Shown: positions 43,170 through 52,605 of the stretch, in pieces
How positions within the stretch are numbered: the stretch's first letter is position 1
How the letters are laid out: every line of letters starts with the position of its first letter
Assembly: GCF_002940685.1 (NCBI RefSeq)
Contig: NZ_PNFP01000012.1
Span: forward strand, 1 to 64,000
DNA length: 64,000 nucleotides
Origin: Ensifer adhaerens
Lineage (GTDB): Bacteria > Pseudomonadota > Alphaproteobacteria > Rhizobiales > Rhizobiaceae
Direction of reading: 5' to 3'
Notes under the pieces: generated by a model
What the model was told of the DNA's origin: nothing
Databases searched by the model: none
The model's input: the letters and a program-made list of their open reading frames with translations, nothing else
Made by a program: the position numbers and the translations under genes

Positions 43170-43574
43170 ATGAAGAAGTTTGCAATCACGGCGGCTGTTG
43201 CTGCGCTGCTGGCAGGCTCTGCCTTTGCGCAGGACACCAACAAGGAAGCCGGTACGGCCGCAGGTATCGTTGGCGGCGCGACCGCGGGTGCGGTTGTCGG
43301 TGGCCCGATCGGTGCCGGTGTCGGTGCTGTCGTGGGTGGCGCGCTCGGTGGAGCGCTGACGCCTCCTCCGCCGGAAGTGGTTACCTATGTCGAGCAGCAG
43401 CCGGCGCCGCCGTCTGTCGTCGTTCAGGAACGGATCGTGGTTGGCAAGCCGATCCCGTCAGCCATCGTGTTGACGCCGGTTCCCGAAAACCCGCGCTACG
43501 CCTATGCTGTCGTCAACGACCATCGGGTGATCGTCGAACCGCAGTCGAGAACGGTGGTTCAGGTCATCAACTGA
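43170..43574 (+). CDS. exported DUF1236 protein with glycine-zipper segment
   Basis: A 134-residue protein. A signal peptide (MKKFAITAAVAALLAGSAFA) is followed by a glycine-zipper-like segment (GTAAGIVGGATAGAVVGGPI, then GAGVGAVVGGALGG) that could insert into or lie on a membrane. The C-terminal DUF1236 block is RYAYAVVNDHRVIVEPQSRTVVQVI. AAAGGA lies 7 bases before the ATG. Such proteins are common in rhizobial envelopes; function unknown. A strong terminator follows. Confidence 0.88.
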   Translation: MKKFAITAAVAALLAGSAFAQDTNKEAGTAAGIVGGATAGAVVGGPIGAGVGAVVGGALGGALTPPPPEVVTYVEQQPAPPSVVVQERIVVGKPIPSAIVLTPVPENPRYAYAVVNDHRVIVEPQSRTVVQVIN

Positions 43575-43599
43575 CCGCGTTCCCAATCGTCTCTCCCCT

Positions 43600-43628
43600 A
43601 GGCGGCGCTCAGGCGCCGCCTTTCTTTT
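43600..43628 (+). terminator. rho-independent terminator after the DUF1236 gene
   Basis: AGGCGGCGC-TCAG-GCGCCGCCT is a perfect 9-pair stem followed by TTCTTTT, 26 bases after the stop. Confidence 0.9.
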
Positions 43629-43755
43629 GCAGTTTGCGGCCGGCTACCGCAGCCGCCTTTACCGAAGGCGTGCGGATCGCAACCGGACCATCGTGCCGAA
43701 GCGGCAGCGCTGCTAAACTTGAAACCTCATGGGACTGTCGATCCAGGGGGGCAGC

Positions 43756-44145
43756 ATGGACGTGATCGTGCATAGGAACCGGCCCGTCGAGCTATGGCGC
43801 CCCGGCGTCGAAACGCGGATGCTGATCTCGGCCGTGAACGGCGCCTCGCAATTGTGCCTTTTCGAGCAATGGGTGGCGCCCGGCGCCGGCGCTCCGACGC
43901 ACCTTCATCCCGTCGAGGAAATCCTGGCCGTGATCGCCGGCAAGGCGGAAATGTGGATCGGCGCGAAGCGCCTCGTCGTTATGCCCGGCCAGTCGCTCAT
44001 CGTGCCGCCGCTCCACCTCCATGGCTTCACGAACATAGGCAGCGAAACGCTCCACCTTCAGGCGACCCTCGCGTCAGCAAGCTTCGAGGCCCGGCTCGAC
44101 GGTTCGGTCGAAAGCGTCAGGCGCTGGTGGGGAGAGGCGGACTAG
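43756..44145 (+). CDS. cupin-domain protein
   Basis: A 129-residue single-domain cupin. Motif 1 is PTHLHPVEEILAVIAGKAEMW (H-x-H-x-E-like) and motif 2 is LIVPPLHLHGFTN. ATG 43756 is preceded by GGGGGG about 6 bases upstream; an earlier in-frame ATG at 43729 lacks a ribosome site. No signal peptide, so cytoplasmic. Probable metal-bound small-molecule binder; role unknown. It lies alone, convergent with the ABC exporter operon. Confidence 0.85.
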   Translation: MDVIVHRNRPVELWRPGVETRMLISAVNGASQLCLFEQWVAPGAGAPTHLHPVEEILAVIAGKAEMWIGAKRLVVMPGQSLIVPPLHLHGFTNIGSETLHLQATLASASFEARLDGSVESVRRWWGEAD

Positions 44146-44258
44146 AAAACACGGGTCTGGTTCGTACCGCGTAAGTTCCTGTTCTGATTAAGGGCGCTTC
44201 GCACTCGGTTCGCGAACGGCGACGTCGCCTTCGGCCTCGGCTGCGCGTTCGCCGAGAC

Positions 44259-44981
44259 TCAGCCGTGCGGCGGCCCGTTTTCGCTCGGAAGCGTCGCATC
44301 CTCGGACTGCGTGCTCAGGCGCCCGTCGATCAGTTGCAGGCGCCGGTCCATGCGCGAAGCCATGTCGAGATCATGCGTGACTGCGACCACGGTCTTGCCC
44401 TGTTCGCGCACCAGCGTTTCGAGGATCTTGAACACCTGTTCGGAACTCTTGCTGTCCAGACTGCCGGTCGGCTCATCCGCAAGGATCAGCGGCGGATCGT
44501 TGGCGAGTGCTCGGGCAACCGCCACGCGCTGGCGCTGGCCGCCCGAGAGCTGATCGGGCCGCTTGTCGAGGTGGTCGGCAAGCCCGAGTGCCGCAAGCAG
44601 GTCGCTTGCCCTTTGCCGCATCTCGTTCCGGCCAAGGCGGCCGAGCTTGCGCATGGGGATCTCGACGTTCTCGCGGGCGGTAAACTCCGGCAGCAGGAAG
44701 TGGAACTGGAAGACGAAGCCGATATTGGCAAGCCGCGTGGCGGCGCGCTCGCCCTCGTCCATCCGCTCCGTGTCGCGGCCGCGGATCGCAAGCGTGCCGG
44801 CCGTCGGCCGGTCGAGCAGGCCGAGCAGATAGAGAAGCGACGACTTGCCGGAGCCCGAGGGGCCGGTGACCGCGACGAATTCCCGTTCGTCGATCTTGAG
44901 CGAGATGTCCTTCACCAATGTGACCGGCACTGTCTCCTGGAGGATGCGCGTCAGGTCCCTGGTCTCGATCAGCGTGCTCAT
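44259..44981 (-). CDS. ABC exporter ATP-binding protein (LolD/MacB/DevA class)
   Basis: A 240-residue ATPase. Walker A is GPSGSGKSS, then [21 protein letters not shown] (the Q-loop signature of the LolD/MacB group), the signature LSGGQRQR and Walker [13 protein letters not shown], with H-loop [11 protein letters not shown]. Its ATG overlaps the permease stop by four bases. It drives a mechanotransmission-type exporter or lipoprotein/glycolipid extractor with the permease and the membrane-fusion protein next door. Confidence 0.94.
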   Translation of the reverse strand: MSTLIETRDLTRILQETVPVTLVKDISLKIDEREFVAVTGPSGSGKSSLLYLLGLLDRPTAGTLAIRGRDTERMDEGERAATRLANIGFVFQFHFLLPEFTARENVEIPMRKLGRLGRNEMRQRASDLLAALGLADHLDKRPDQLSGGQRQRVAVARALANDPPLILADEPTGSLDSKSSEQVFKILETLVREQGKTVVAVTHDLDMASRMDRRLQLIDGRLSTQSEDATLPSENGPPHG

Positions 44982-46219
44982 GTCGCGCCCCTGATGATGT
45001 CGACGGGGTTGGAGCGGGCCGCGCGCCGTGCCGGCAGATAGCCCGCGACCGCCGCCGATCCGAGCGCGAAGGCGGCGGCAATCAGATAGTGCAGCATGCT
45101 CCAGGCGATCGGCAGCCGGGTCATTTCCTGGCCGGTCGCAGCGAGCTCGAAGCGGACGAGCGAGAGCGCATAGATCATCGCGAAACCGAGCGCCCAGCCG
45201 AGAAGCGTGCCGGCTGTGGCGATCGCCACGCCTTCGAGCACGAAGAGGATGCGCATGTCGGCCTCGGTGAAGCCGAGCGACTTCATGATGGCGATGTCGC
45301 GCGCCTTCTCGTGGGTGATCGTCGAGATGATGTTGAAGATACCGAAGCCGGCGACCAGCATGATCGCGGCCACGACCGTGTACATGATGACGTTGCGCAC
45401 GACGAGCGCTTCCAGGATCGACTCGTTGGCCTCCTGCCAGGCGACCGCCTTGTAGCCGAGATCCGCTTCTATGCGGCGCGCGACTGCGGGTGCGACGTTC
45501 GGATCGTCGAGCTTGATGTTGATCTCGTTGATCGCGTTCGGCCGGGCCGAGAGGATCTGGGCGTTCTTCTGCAGCACATAGGCCTCGCCCTCGTCGCGCG
45601 CCGTCGTGCCGGTGTGGAAGAGGCCGACGATCTTGAAGCGGCGGCTGAGGCCCTCCGAAGAGACCGCGGTGATCGTATCGCCGAGCTTTGCCCCGAGCCG
45701 GGAGGCCATGGTGTCGCCGATCACGATATTGTTGCCGCCGGCGGCAAGGGCGGCGAAGCTGCCCGCCTTGAAGTCTCCGATGATCGGCGAGACCCGTGGC
45801 TCCGCCTGCGGATCGATGCCGATGACGGCGGCGCCGACCTCCTGGCCGGAATAGCGAATGACGCCCTGCGCCTTGAGGGTCGCGGCAAAGCGGCCGGGGA
45901 TCCAGCCGTCGAGCCAGGAGAGTGCTGCCGTGGGGTTGATGATGCCGCGGCGGTCGTCCCGTGGCCTGAGGCCGGAAACCGCGGCGGCATCGAAAAGGTC
46001 TTCGGCCGGCTGCCGGCGCGCCTTGCGCTGCTCGTCTGTCACCTGCACATGCGGCATGGTGTCGACGAGCTGTCGGACGAAATCGTCCTGGCCGCCCTGC
46101 ATCAGCGCCGCCATGGCGATGGAGAAGCCGACGCCGACGGCGACGCCCAGCATCGCGACGATCGTCTGCCGGCCCCGGCCGGAGATGTGAGTCAGCGCGA
46201 TGTCGAAGATGAGGCGCAT
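44978..46219 (-). CDS. ABC exporter permease (FtsX/MacB/LolC class)
   Basis: A 413-residue permease. An N-terminal hydrophobic segment (AMLGVAVGVGFSIAMAALMQ), a large periplasmic domain of about 230 residues, then three hydrophobic segments (VVAAIMLVAGFGIFNIIS, AGTLLGWALGFAMIYALS and AAAFALGSAAVAGYLPA) form the four-helix FtsX layout. The end PARRAARSNPVDIIRG is family-typical. It lies between the membrane-fusion and ATPase genes, the DevBCA/MacAB order. Confidence 0.94.
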   Translation of the reverse strand: MRLIFDIALTHISGRGRQTIVAMLGVAVGVGFSIAMAALMQGGQDDFVRQLVDTMPHVQVTDEQRKARRQPAEDLFDAAAVSGLRPRDDRRGIINPTAALSWLDGWIPGRFAATLKAQGVIRYSGQEVGAAVIGIDPQAEPRVSPIIGDFKAGSFAALAAGGNNIVIGDTMASRLGAKLGDTITAVSSEGLSRRFKIVGLFHTGTTARDEGEAYVLQKNAQILSARPNAINEINIKLDDPNVAPAVARRIEADLGYKAVAWQEANESILEALVVRNVIMYTVVAAIMLVAGFGIFNIISTITHEKARDIAIMKSLGFTEADMRILFVLEGVAIATAGTLLGWALGFAMIYALSLVRFELAATGQEMTRLPIAWSMLHYLIAAAFALGSAAVAGYLPARRAARSNPVDIIRGAT

Positions 46220-46226
46220 GGCAAGC

Positions 46227-47261
46227 TCATTTCTCGGCGGCAGGTGTGGCCTTCACCCGCGCGCCGTCGGCAAGGCCGGTCGGGAACGGGGAGACGACGC
46301 GCGCATCGTCTTCCAGGCCCGAAAGCACTTCGACGCCGTCGGCGCCGCGTATGCCCGATTTGAGTTCACGGATCCTGGCACGATCGCCGTCGATGACGGC
46401 CGCCTTCGTTCCTTCCAGCGCCACGGTCGGGAGGATCAAGGCGCCCTCTGATACCCGCACGATGATGTTGACGTCGGTCGACATGCCGATCCGAAGCGGC
46501 GTGTCGTCGGGAAGCCGAAAGCGCACGCGATAGGTCTTCGTCACCGGATCGCCCTTGGGAGTGATGCTGTCGACCGTCGCCTCCAGCTTGCGATCGGGAA
46601 AAGCATCAGACCGTAGCAATGCCTTCTGGCCGACTTCGACGCGCGGGATATCCTCCTCGTTGACGTCGGCGGTGACGATCAGCGGTTTCGGTTCGCCCAC
46701 CCAGAAGAGCACCGTGCCGAGATCGGCAACCTCGCCGATCTCGCCGTCCTGCCTTAGCACCTGGCCGGCGCTCGGTGCCCTGAGCACATAGGTCGCGAGC
46801 CGCGCCTGGCGGCCGGCGACGAGCGCTTCGAGCTGCCCGAGTTCGCTGCGGGCCCGGTCGACTTCCTGTGCGCTGATCGTGCTGCGTTCGGAGAGCGCCA
46901 GCTTGCGACGATATTCCTCCTGCGCCAGCGTCAGCCGCGCCTGAAGTTCGCCGAGCGCTGCTCGCGCTTCCGTGTCGTCGAGACGGGCGAGCACGTCGCC
47001 CTTGGCGACACGCTCGCCCTCGCAATTGCACTGTTCGACGATGCGTTCGGCAACCGTGGGGGTGACTTTCGCCCAGGTGCGCGGCTCCACGACGCCATCG
47101 GCATAGATGATCTCCGCCGCATCGCCGCGCTTTGGCGTGACGGTAGACACCGGCACCGGGCGAAACAGATACCAGGTGACGGCGGCGCCGATGGCGACGA
47201 CCATTGCCGATCCGATTGCATAACGAGCCAGCCGCACGAGACGCTCCTTGAAGACTTTCAA
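46227..47261 (-). CDS. periplasmic membrane-fusion protein (HlyD/MacA/DevB class)
   Basis: A 344-residue adaptor with one N-terminal membrane anchor (residues 15-33). Lipoyl halves are VEPRTWAKVTPTVAERIVEQ and APSAGQVLRQDGEIGE, separated by a helical hairpin (ALGELQARLTLAQEEYRRKL to LEALVAGRQARLA), with a beta-barrel after it. Two close cysteines (QCNCEG) in the first lipoyl half are unusual. It heads the exporter operon and is divergent from the TetR gene. No TolC-type gene is nearby. Confidence 0.92.
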   Translation of the reverse strand: MKVFKERLVRLARYAIGSAMVVAIGAAVTWYLFRPVPVSTVTPKRGDAAEIIYADGVVEPRTWAKVTPTVAERIVEQCNCEGERVAKGDVLARLDDTEARAALGELQARLTLAQEEYRRKLALSERSTISAQEVDRARSELGQLEALVAGRQARLATYVLRAPSAGQVLRQDGEIGEVADLGTVLFWVGEPKPLIVTADVNEEDIPRVEVGQKALLRSDAFPDRKLEATVDSITPKGDPVTKTYRVRFRLPDDTPLRIGMSTDVNIIVRVSEGALILPTVALEGTKAAVIDGDRARIRELKSGIRGADGVEVLSGLEDDARVVSPFPTGLADGARVKATPAAEK

Positions 47262-47279
47262 TCCATTCTGTATAAATAG

Positions 47280-47292
47280 ACCGACGGTCGGT
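47280..47292. promoter_or_regulatory. TetR-type operator
   Basis: ACCGAC-G-GTCGGT is a perfect 13-base palindrome in the gap between the exporter operon and the TetR gene, next to TATAAA-like sequence. TetR-family sites often have this GACCGAC/GTCGGTC form. Confidence 0.8.
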
Positions 47293-47382
47293 TTGTTTCA
47301 AGGATACGCGTTTGTGCTTGCGATCGGGAGCGTCGTGGACCGCGCTGCAAACCCGTGCTAAGCCGTTGTTCCAGGAGCGCTT

Positions 47383-48069
47383 ATGGTCAGAACGAAGAAA
47401 TCGCCGGAAGTCCGATCGAACGAGCTGATCGATTGCGCCGAGCGTCTGTTCTTCCAGCACGGCTACGAGAACACGACGGTCAACGACGTCATCCGCGAGG
47501 CCAAGGTCTCCAAGGGCGCCTTCTATCACTATTTCGTCTCGAAGGAGGCGCTGCTGGAGGCGGTCGCCACCCGGATGGCGGAGCGGAACCTCAAGGAATT
47601 GCAACCGCTTTTCGAGGATCCGTCGCTGGATGCGGTCGGGCAGCTGAACGCGCTCTTTGCCGGCTCGCGGCGGCTGAAGCTCGACATGGCGCCGCAGTTG
47701 AAGAACACCTTCAACGCCCTCTTCAAGCCCGAAAACGTCGCGCTCTACCACCGTATCGACGAGGCGTTGATGGCCGTCAGCGTGCCGCTGGTCGCCGAGA
47801 TGCTTCGGCGCGGGCATGCGGACGGGACGCTCGATGCGCCCGATCCGGAAGCCTCCGCCCTGATGCTGCTGCAACTGCGGTTGAGCGTTGCCAAGGTGAT
47901 GCACAAGGCCCTGCAGCGGCAGGAGGCCGGCGACCTCGACGGGGCGGCCGCGATGCTCGACGGCTGGATGCGCACCTACGGCACCGCCATCGAACGCTTT
48001 CTGAAGCTTCCGGACGGGACGATCGAAGTGACCGAACCGGGTTTCGCCCGCACCTTTCTCGAGGCGTAG
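47383..48069 (+). CDS. TetR-family transcriptional regulator
   Basis: A 228-residue regulator. The N-terminal HTH is LIDCAERLFFQHGYENTTVN followed by DVIREAKVSKGAFYHYFVSKEALLE, a textbook TetR domain; the rest is a helical ligand-binding domain. It is divergent from the MacAB/DevBCA-like exporter with a palindrome in the gap, so it probably represses both itself and the exporter until a toxic or lipid ligand binds. Confidence 0.94.
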   Translation: MVRTKKSPEVRSNELIDCAERLFFQHGYENTTVNDVIREAKVSKGAFYHYFVSKEALLEAVATRMAERNLKELQPLFEDPSLDAVGQLNALFAGSRRLKLDMAPQLKNTFNALFKPENVALYHRIDEALMAVSVPLVAEMLRRGHADGTLDAPDPEASALMLLQLRLSVAKVMHKALQRQEAGDLDGAAAMLDGWMRTYGTAIERFLKLPDGTIEVTEPGFARTFLEA

Positions 48070-48121
48070 CCGGTCGTTCGGTGCTCTGCCACCCCATCCG
48101 TGCCGCCTGAGGTGGTAGGGT

Positions 48122-49858
48122 TCAAAGCGCTCCGTCGATCACGCCGCCGTTGCGCTCGCCTCCGTTCGAAGGCGACGGAAAGAGTTGGGAGCCGAAGGCG
48201 CCCTGGTCGCTGATTTCAGGGAAACTGACATCGGCGATCTCAAAATCGGGCATCAGCGCAAGCATCGGCAAAATGCGCTCGAAGACCGCGCCGCCCAGCG
48301 GCGCCGCGTTCCAGCCGGAGGTGCGAAAGCCATAGGTTTCCTTCAGACCCTTGGGCTCGTCGAGCAGGGTCAAAAGCAGGTAGCGCGGATTGTCGACGGG
48401 AACGACGCCCATGAAGGAGGTGATGTTCAGTTCCTTGGAATAGCGCCCGCCGACGACCTTCTCGGCGGTGCCCGTCTTGCCGCCGATGAAATAGCCTTTG
48501 ACTTCCGCTTTCTTGGCCGAGCCGGTCTTGGCGTTGAGCCGCAGCAGATAGCGCAGTGCCTCGCCTGTCTCGGGCTTGATCAGATCGCGCGCGATAATGC
48601 GATCCTCCAAAGCTGCGCCCTTGATCAGCGTCGGCCTAATGAGACGCCCGCCGTTGACGAGCGCCGCGACCGCGATGCTCGCCTGCAGCGGTGTCACGGC
48701 AATGCCGTGGCCATAGGAGGCGGTCGCCGTATCGATCTCGCCCCAGCGTCGCGGCAATTGCGGATGGGCGCTCTCCGGCAGTTCCGTCGTCAGCCGCGAC
48801 ATCTGCCCGAAGCGATCGAGGAAAGTTCTGAAATTCTCCGGCCCAAGGGCGATCGCCATCTTCGCCATCGAGATGTTCGACGAATAGATAAAGGCCTCCG
48901 GCACGGTCAGCGGCCGGTACTGGCCGCGATAGTCGTTGATACGGAAGCGGCCGAAGGCGAGCGGCTTGCTGGCATCGACAACGGAGCGAAGCGTGAACTG
49001 GCCGGAGTCGAGCGCCATCGCCGTCGTCAGCGCCTTGAAGGTCGAGCCCATCTCGAAGGTGGCGGCCGCGATGCGGTTGATGCGGTCGGGTTTCAGCGCG
49101 TCCACCGGCAGGTTCGGGTCGAAATCGGGATAGGAAACGAGCGCCAGGATCTCGCCGTTGGTGACGTCGAGCACCAGCCCGGCGCCGGCCTTGGCGCTGA
49201 ACTTGGCGATCGCCTTGCGAAGTTCGGTCTCGAGCGCATGCTGGATGCGGATATCGAGCGTCGTGCTCACCGGTTCCAGATTGCGGTGCGAGAGATCCAT
49301 GCCGCTCTGGCGCAGCACCTCAAGACCCTGACCCTCGATCCAACGTTCGATACCGGCAATGCCGATATTGTCGATGTCGACCGCCCCGAGCACGTGCGCG
49401 GCGAGCGCGCCATTGGGGTAGAAGCGCTGCTTCTCGCGCTGGAAACCGACCGCGGGAAGGCCGGCATTCCAGACCGCCTGTTCTTCCGCCGGCGTTACCT
49501 GTCGCTTGATCCAGGCAAACGCCGCGCCGCTCTTCAGGCGGCGATAGAGATCGCGCCCGTCGAGATCGGGAAAGATCGCCGTCAGTTTCTCCACGGCCTC
49601 GTCGACATCGACGATCAGTCGCGGCTCGGCATAGAGCCCGGAGCTCGGCACGTCGATCGCCAGCAGGTTGCCGTTGCGGTCGAGGATCGAGGGGCGACCG
49701 AGCGACGGCGGCGGCGGTATGTAGCCGGTGCGCTCGTAGTCGGCGGCGCCGAGCTGGACAAGGCGCGCGAGCATGAGGCCGAAGACGAGCGCGAAGGCGC
49801 CGACGACGAGGAGAAGGCGGCCGCGCGGATCCGGCCGGCGATGACCCTGCCGTGCCAT
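48122..49858 (-). CDS. peptidoglycan D,D-transpeptidase (FtsI/PBP2-like class B PBP)
   Basis: A 578-residue class B penicillin-binding protein. One N-terminal membrane helix (residues 14-33), a dimerisation domain with PSILDRNGNLLAIDV, and a transpeptidase domain with S272-T-F-K (EMGSTFKA), SSN (IYSSNISM) and KTG (GGKTGTAEK). It starts one base after the stop of the PBP1A gene. It cross-links septal peptidoglycan; since ftsI normally sits in the dcw cluster, this is probably a second copy. Confidence 0.94.
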   Translation of the reverse strand: MARQGHRRPDPRGRLLLVVGAFALVFGLMLARLVQLGAADYERTGYIPPPPSLGRPSILDRNGNLLAIDVPSSGLYAEPRLIVDVDEAVEKLTAIFPDLDGRDLYRRLKSGAAFAWIKRQVTPAEEQAVWNAGLPAVGFQREKQRFYPNGALAAHVLGAVDIDNIGIAGIERWIEGQGLEVLRQSGMDLSHRNLEPVSTTLDIRIQHALETELRKAIAKFSAKAGAGLVLDVTNGEILALVSYPDFDPNLPVDALKPDRINRIAAATFEMGSTFKALTTAMALDSGQFTLRSVVDASKPLAFGRFRINDYRGQYRPLTVPEAFIYSSNISMAKMAIALGPENFRTFLDRFGQMSRLTTELPESAHPQLPRRWGEIDTATASYGHGIAVTPLQASIAVAALVNGGRLIRPTLIKGAALEDRIIARDLIKPETGEALRYLLRLNAKTGSAKKAEVKGYFIGGKTGTAEKVVGGRYSKELNITSFMGVVPVDNPRYLLLTLLDEPKGLKETYGFRTSGWNAAPLGGAVFERILPMLALMPDFEIADVSFPEISDQGAFGSQLFPSPSNGGERNGGVIDGAL

Positions 49859-49859
49859 G

Positions 49860-52316
49860 TCAATAGAGCCCGCTGCTGTTGGTGAGGAGCTTTTCCCGCA
49901 GCTCGGGCGAGAGGTCCGCATCGGCGGTGACCGCGGCACCTGTCGTCTCGAAGCCGTCGATCACGGGGCAGCCGCCGGCGCAGGGCGCGGTTCCCGGCTT
50001 GAAGGATTCGAGGATGGCGCCCGGCGTGCCCGCCGGCACCGGCTGGCCGCTCTTCCGGTCGATCGCCTCGATCGTCATGCCTGATGGTGCATGGAAATCG
50101 GCCGCTGGGCGTCCTTCAAGCGCCACCTTCATGAAATCGATGAAGATGGGCGCGGCGAGACCGCCGCCGGTTTCGCCAAAGCCCATCGGCTTCGGCGTGT
50201 CGTAGCCGAGAAAGACACCGGTGACGATGTCAGGGGTGTAGCCGACGAACCAGACGTCCTTCTCGTCGTTGGTGGTCCCGGTCTTGCCGGCGATCGGCAC
50301 GCCGAGCGAGGCGACATTCCGGGCGGTTCCGCGCTCGACCACCCCGCGCAGCATCGAGGTCACCTGATAGGCGGTCATCGGATCGAGCACGTAGTCGCGG
50401 TCGTCGACAGGCACGGGCTCCTCCTGGCCCGTCCACTCCGAAGTGTTGCAGGCGTCGCATTGGCGCTGGTCATGGCGAAAAATGGTACGGCCGTAGCGGT
50501 CCTGGATGCGGTCGACCATCGAGGGCGTGACCGCCTTGCCGCCGTTGGCGATGACCGCATAGGCAGAAACCAGCCTGAGCAGCGTCGTCTCGCCGGCCCC
50601 AAGCGACATCGGCAGGTAAGGCTTGAGTTCGTCATAGAGGCCGAAGCGCTTGCCGTAGTCGGCGACGAGGTCCATACCGAGATGGCGGGCGAGGCGCACG
50701 GTCATCAGGTTGCGGCTGTTTTCGAGCCCGACGCGCAGGGTCGACGGGCCGCTGAAACGCCCGTCATAGTTCTTCGGCTTCCATGTCCGCCCGGCACCAT
50801 CGGCAAGGGCGATCGGCGCATCCATCACCAGCGTCGTCGGCGCGTAACCATTGTCGAGCGCGGCGGCATAGACGAAGGGCTTGAACGACGAGCCGGGCTG
50901 ACGATAGGCTTGGGTTGCGCGGTTGAACTCCGACTGGGCATAGGAAAAGCCGCCGGCGACCGCGAGCACCCGGCCGGTGTTCGGATCCATGGAAACGAGC
51001 GCGCCCTGCACCTGCGGCGGCTGTCTGAGCACGTAGCCGTCGTCCAGCTTCTCCACGTAGACGACGTCGCCGGGCGAGAGAACGCCATCGGCGCCTGCGG
51101 CACAGTTCCGCTTGGCCCTGGTCGAGCGGCAGAGCGCCCAGTTCAGGCCTTGCCGGCCGAGGCGGATGGTCTCGTCGTCGCCGAGCGCGCCGCTTGTTGT
51201 CGATGCCGTCGGTCTGAGCCCGATCTCCGCCCCGTCCTTGTCCGTCGCCAGCACCACGCCGAGCCGCCATTCCGGTACGTCGGCGAGCGGCTGGAGGCTG
51301 GCAAGCGCCGGCGACCAGTTCCCGGTCGACGCGAGCCTGGTAACGGGGCCGCGGTAGCCCTTTGCCTGATCATAGGCGACGAGGCCCTTGCGCAGCGCCG
51401 CCATCGCGGCGGCCTGCAAGCGCGGATCGAGCGTCGTGCGCACCGAAAAACCGGCGGTGTAAAGGGCAGCCTCGCCGTATTGGGCGTTGAGCTGACGGCG
51501 GACGTCCTCGGCGAAATAGTCGGAGCTTGCGATCGCCGGCGATTGCCGGCGCTGCCTGACGCCGAGCGGGGCGGCCGCCGCCTTGGCAGCGGTCGCGGCA
51601 TCGATGACGCCGTTCTGCCGCATCTGGTCGATCACCCAGTTGCGGCGGCCCGTCGCGCGCTCCGCCTGACGGTCCGGGTCGTAGTTGTTGGGCGCCTTCG
51701 GCAGCGCCGCAAGGAACGCCGCCTCGGCGACCGAGAGTTCGCTGACCGGCTTGTCGAAATAGGTAAGCGCCGCCTGGGCGACGCCATAGGCCCCGCGCCC
51801 GAGATAGATGTCGTTGAGATAGAGTTCGAGAATGCGGTCCTTGGAATAGGTCTGGTCGATCCGCAGCGACAGGATCGCTTCGCGCAGCTTGCGCTCCACC
51901 GTGCGGTCCGAGGTCAGCAGGAAATTCTTGGTGATCTGCTGCGTGATCGTCGAGCCGCCGATCATGCGCCGGCCGGAGCCGAAATTGGCGAGATTGGCAA
52001 AGAGCGCCGTGCCGATGCTCGCAACGTCGATGCCGGGATGGGTGTAGAAGTTCTTGTCCTCGGCCGACAGGAACGCCTGGCGAATGCGTGCGGGGATCGT
52101 GGCGATCGGCAGGAACAGCCGGCGTTCCCGCGCGAGTTCGGCGACCTTCGTGCCGTCGGCGGCATAAAGGCGGGTGGTGACCGCCGGCTCCCAGTTTGCA
52201 AGCGTGCGGTGGTCGGGCAAATGCCGTGTCAAGGCCGCGACGAGCGTGGCGGCGGCGAGCCCGACGACGACAGCGAGATTGAGGCATGTGCCGAGCAGGT
52301 TAGCGACGAATTTCAT
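49860..52316 (-). CDS. bifunctional penicillin-binding protein 1A (glycosyltransferase/transpeptidase)
   Basis: An 818-residue class A PBP. Membrane helix at residues 12-30. The GT51 domain has catalytic E86 in SAEDKNFYTHPG and the motif GGSTITQQITKN. The transpeptidase has SxxK in PGSSFKPF, SxN in NSRN and KTG in AGKTGTTND. An insertion with a C-x2-C pair (RQCDACNTSEW) lies between SxN and KTG. It polymerises and cross-links glycan strands in the periplasm. Together with the downstream class B PBP it makes a cell-wall synthesis pair, next to an AmpR-like regulator. Confidence 0.95.
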   Translation of the reverse strand: MKFVANLLGTCLNLAVVVGLAAATLVAALTRHLPDHRTLANWEPAVTTRLYAADGTKVAELARERRLFLPIATIPARIRQAFLSAEDKNFYTHPGIDVASIGTALFANLANFGSGRRMIGGSTITQQITKNFLLTSDRTVERKLREAILSLRIDQTYSKDRILELYLNDIYLGRGAYGVAQAALTYFDKPVSELSVAEAAFLAALPKAPNNYDPDRQAERATGRRNWVIDQMRQNGVIDAATAAKAAAAPLGVRQRRQSPAIASSDYFAEDVRRQLNAQYGEAALYTAGFSVRTTLDPRLQAAAMAALRKGLVAYDQAKGYRGPVTRLASTGNWSPALASLQPLADVPEWRLGVVLATDKDGAEIGLRPTASTTSGALGDDETIRLGRQGLNWALCRSTRAKRNCAAGADGVLSPGDVVYVEKLDDGYVLRQPPQVQGALVSMDPNTGRVLAVAGGFSYAQSEFNRATQAYRQPGSSFKPFVYAAALDNGYAPTTLVMDAPIALADGAGRTWKPKNYDGRFSGPSTLRVGLENSRNLMTVRLARHLGMDLVADYGKRFGLYDELKPYLPMSLGAGETTLLRLVSAYAVIANGGKAVTPSMVDRIQDRYGRTIFRHDQRQCDACNTSEWTGQEEPVPVDDRDYVLDPMTAYQVTSMLRGVVERGTARNVASLGVPIAGKTGTTNDEKDVWFVGYTPDIVTGVFLGYDTPKPMGFGETGGGLAAPIFIDFMKVALEGRPAADFHAPSGMTIEAIDRKSGQPVPAGTPGAILESFKPGTAPCAGGCPVIDGFETTGAAVTADADLSPELREKLLTNSSGLY

Positions 52317-52605
52317 GGCGGACAGAGCGGACCTTCATGGCAGCGGGCAGCGCTGCCGGCACGGGCGTTCGTGCGGCAGGCGGTTATGCGGAGCGGAAAC
52401 TGGTTACGCCGGCGTTTGAAGACGCCGGCTCAGCGACGATCAAACGGCGCATGGATCGGTTCTCCGAAAGCGGTGCGGCTCACCGCGCCTTTCCTGAGGT
52501 GACGGCTGCCGGGCAACGGCGCCGATGAAGTTCACCGTAAAGGGATTGTGCTTCAGCAACAAACCACGTTTATTTGCGAGACCCATTAGGTGAGTTAGGG
52601 CATTC

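Noticed and set aside
52408..52429. GCCGGCGT/ACGCCGGC hairpin as a terminator upstream of PBP1A
   Set aside because: No T-tract on either strand, and no gene ends nearby that needs one.
50091..52502. An 803-codon open frame on the plus strand opposite PBP1A
   Set aside because: Composition is typical of a GC-rich antisense shadow; the minus strand carries all PBP1A catalytic motifs.
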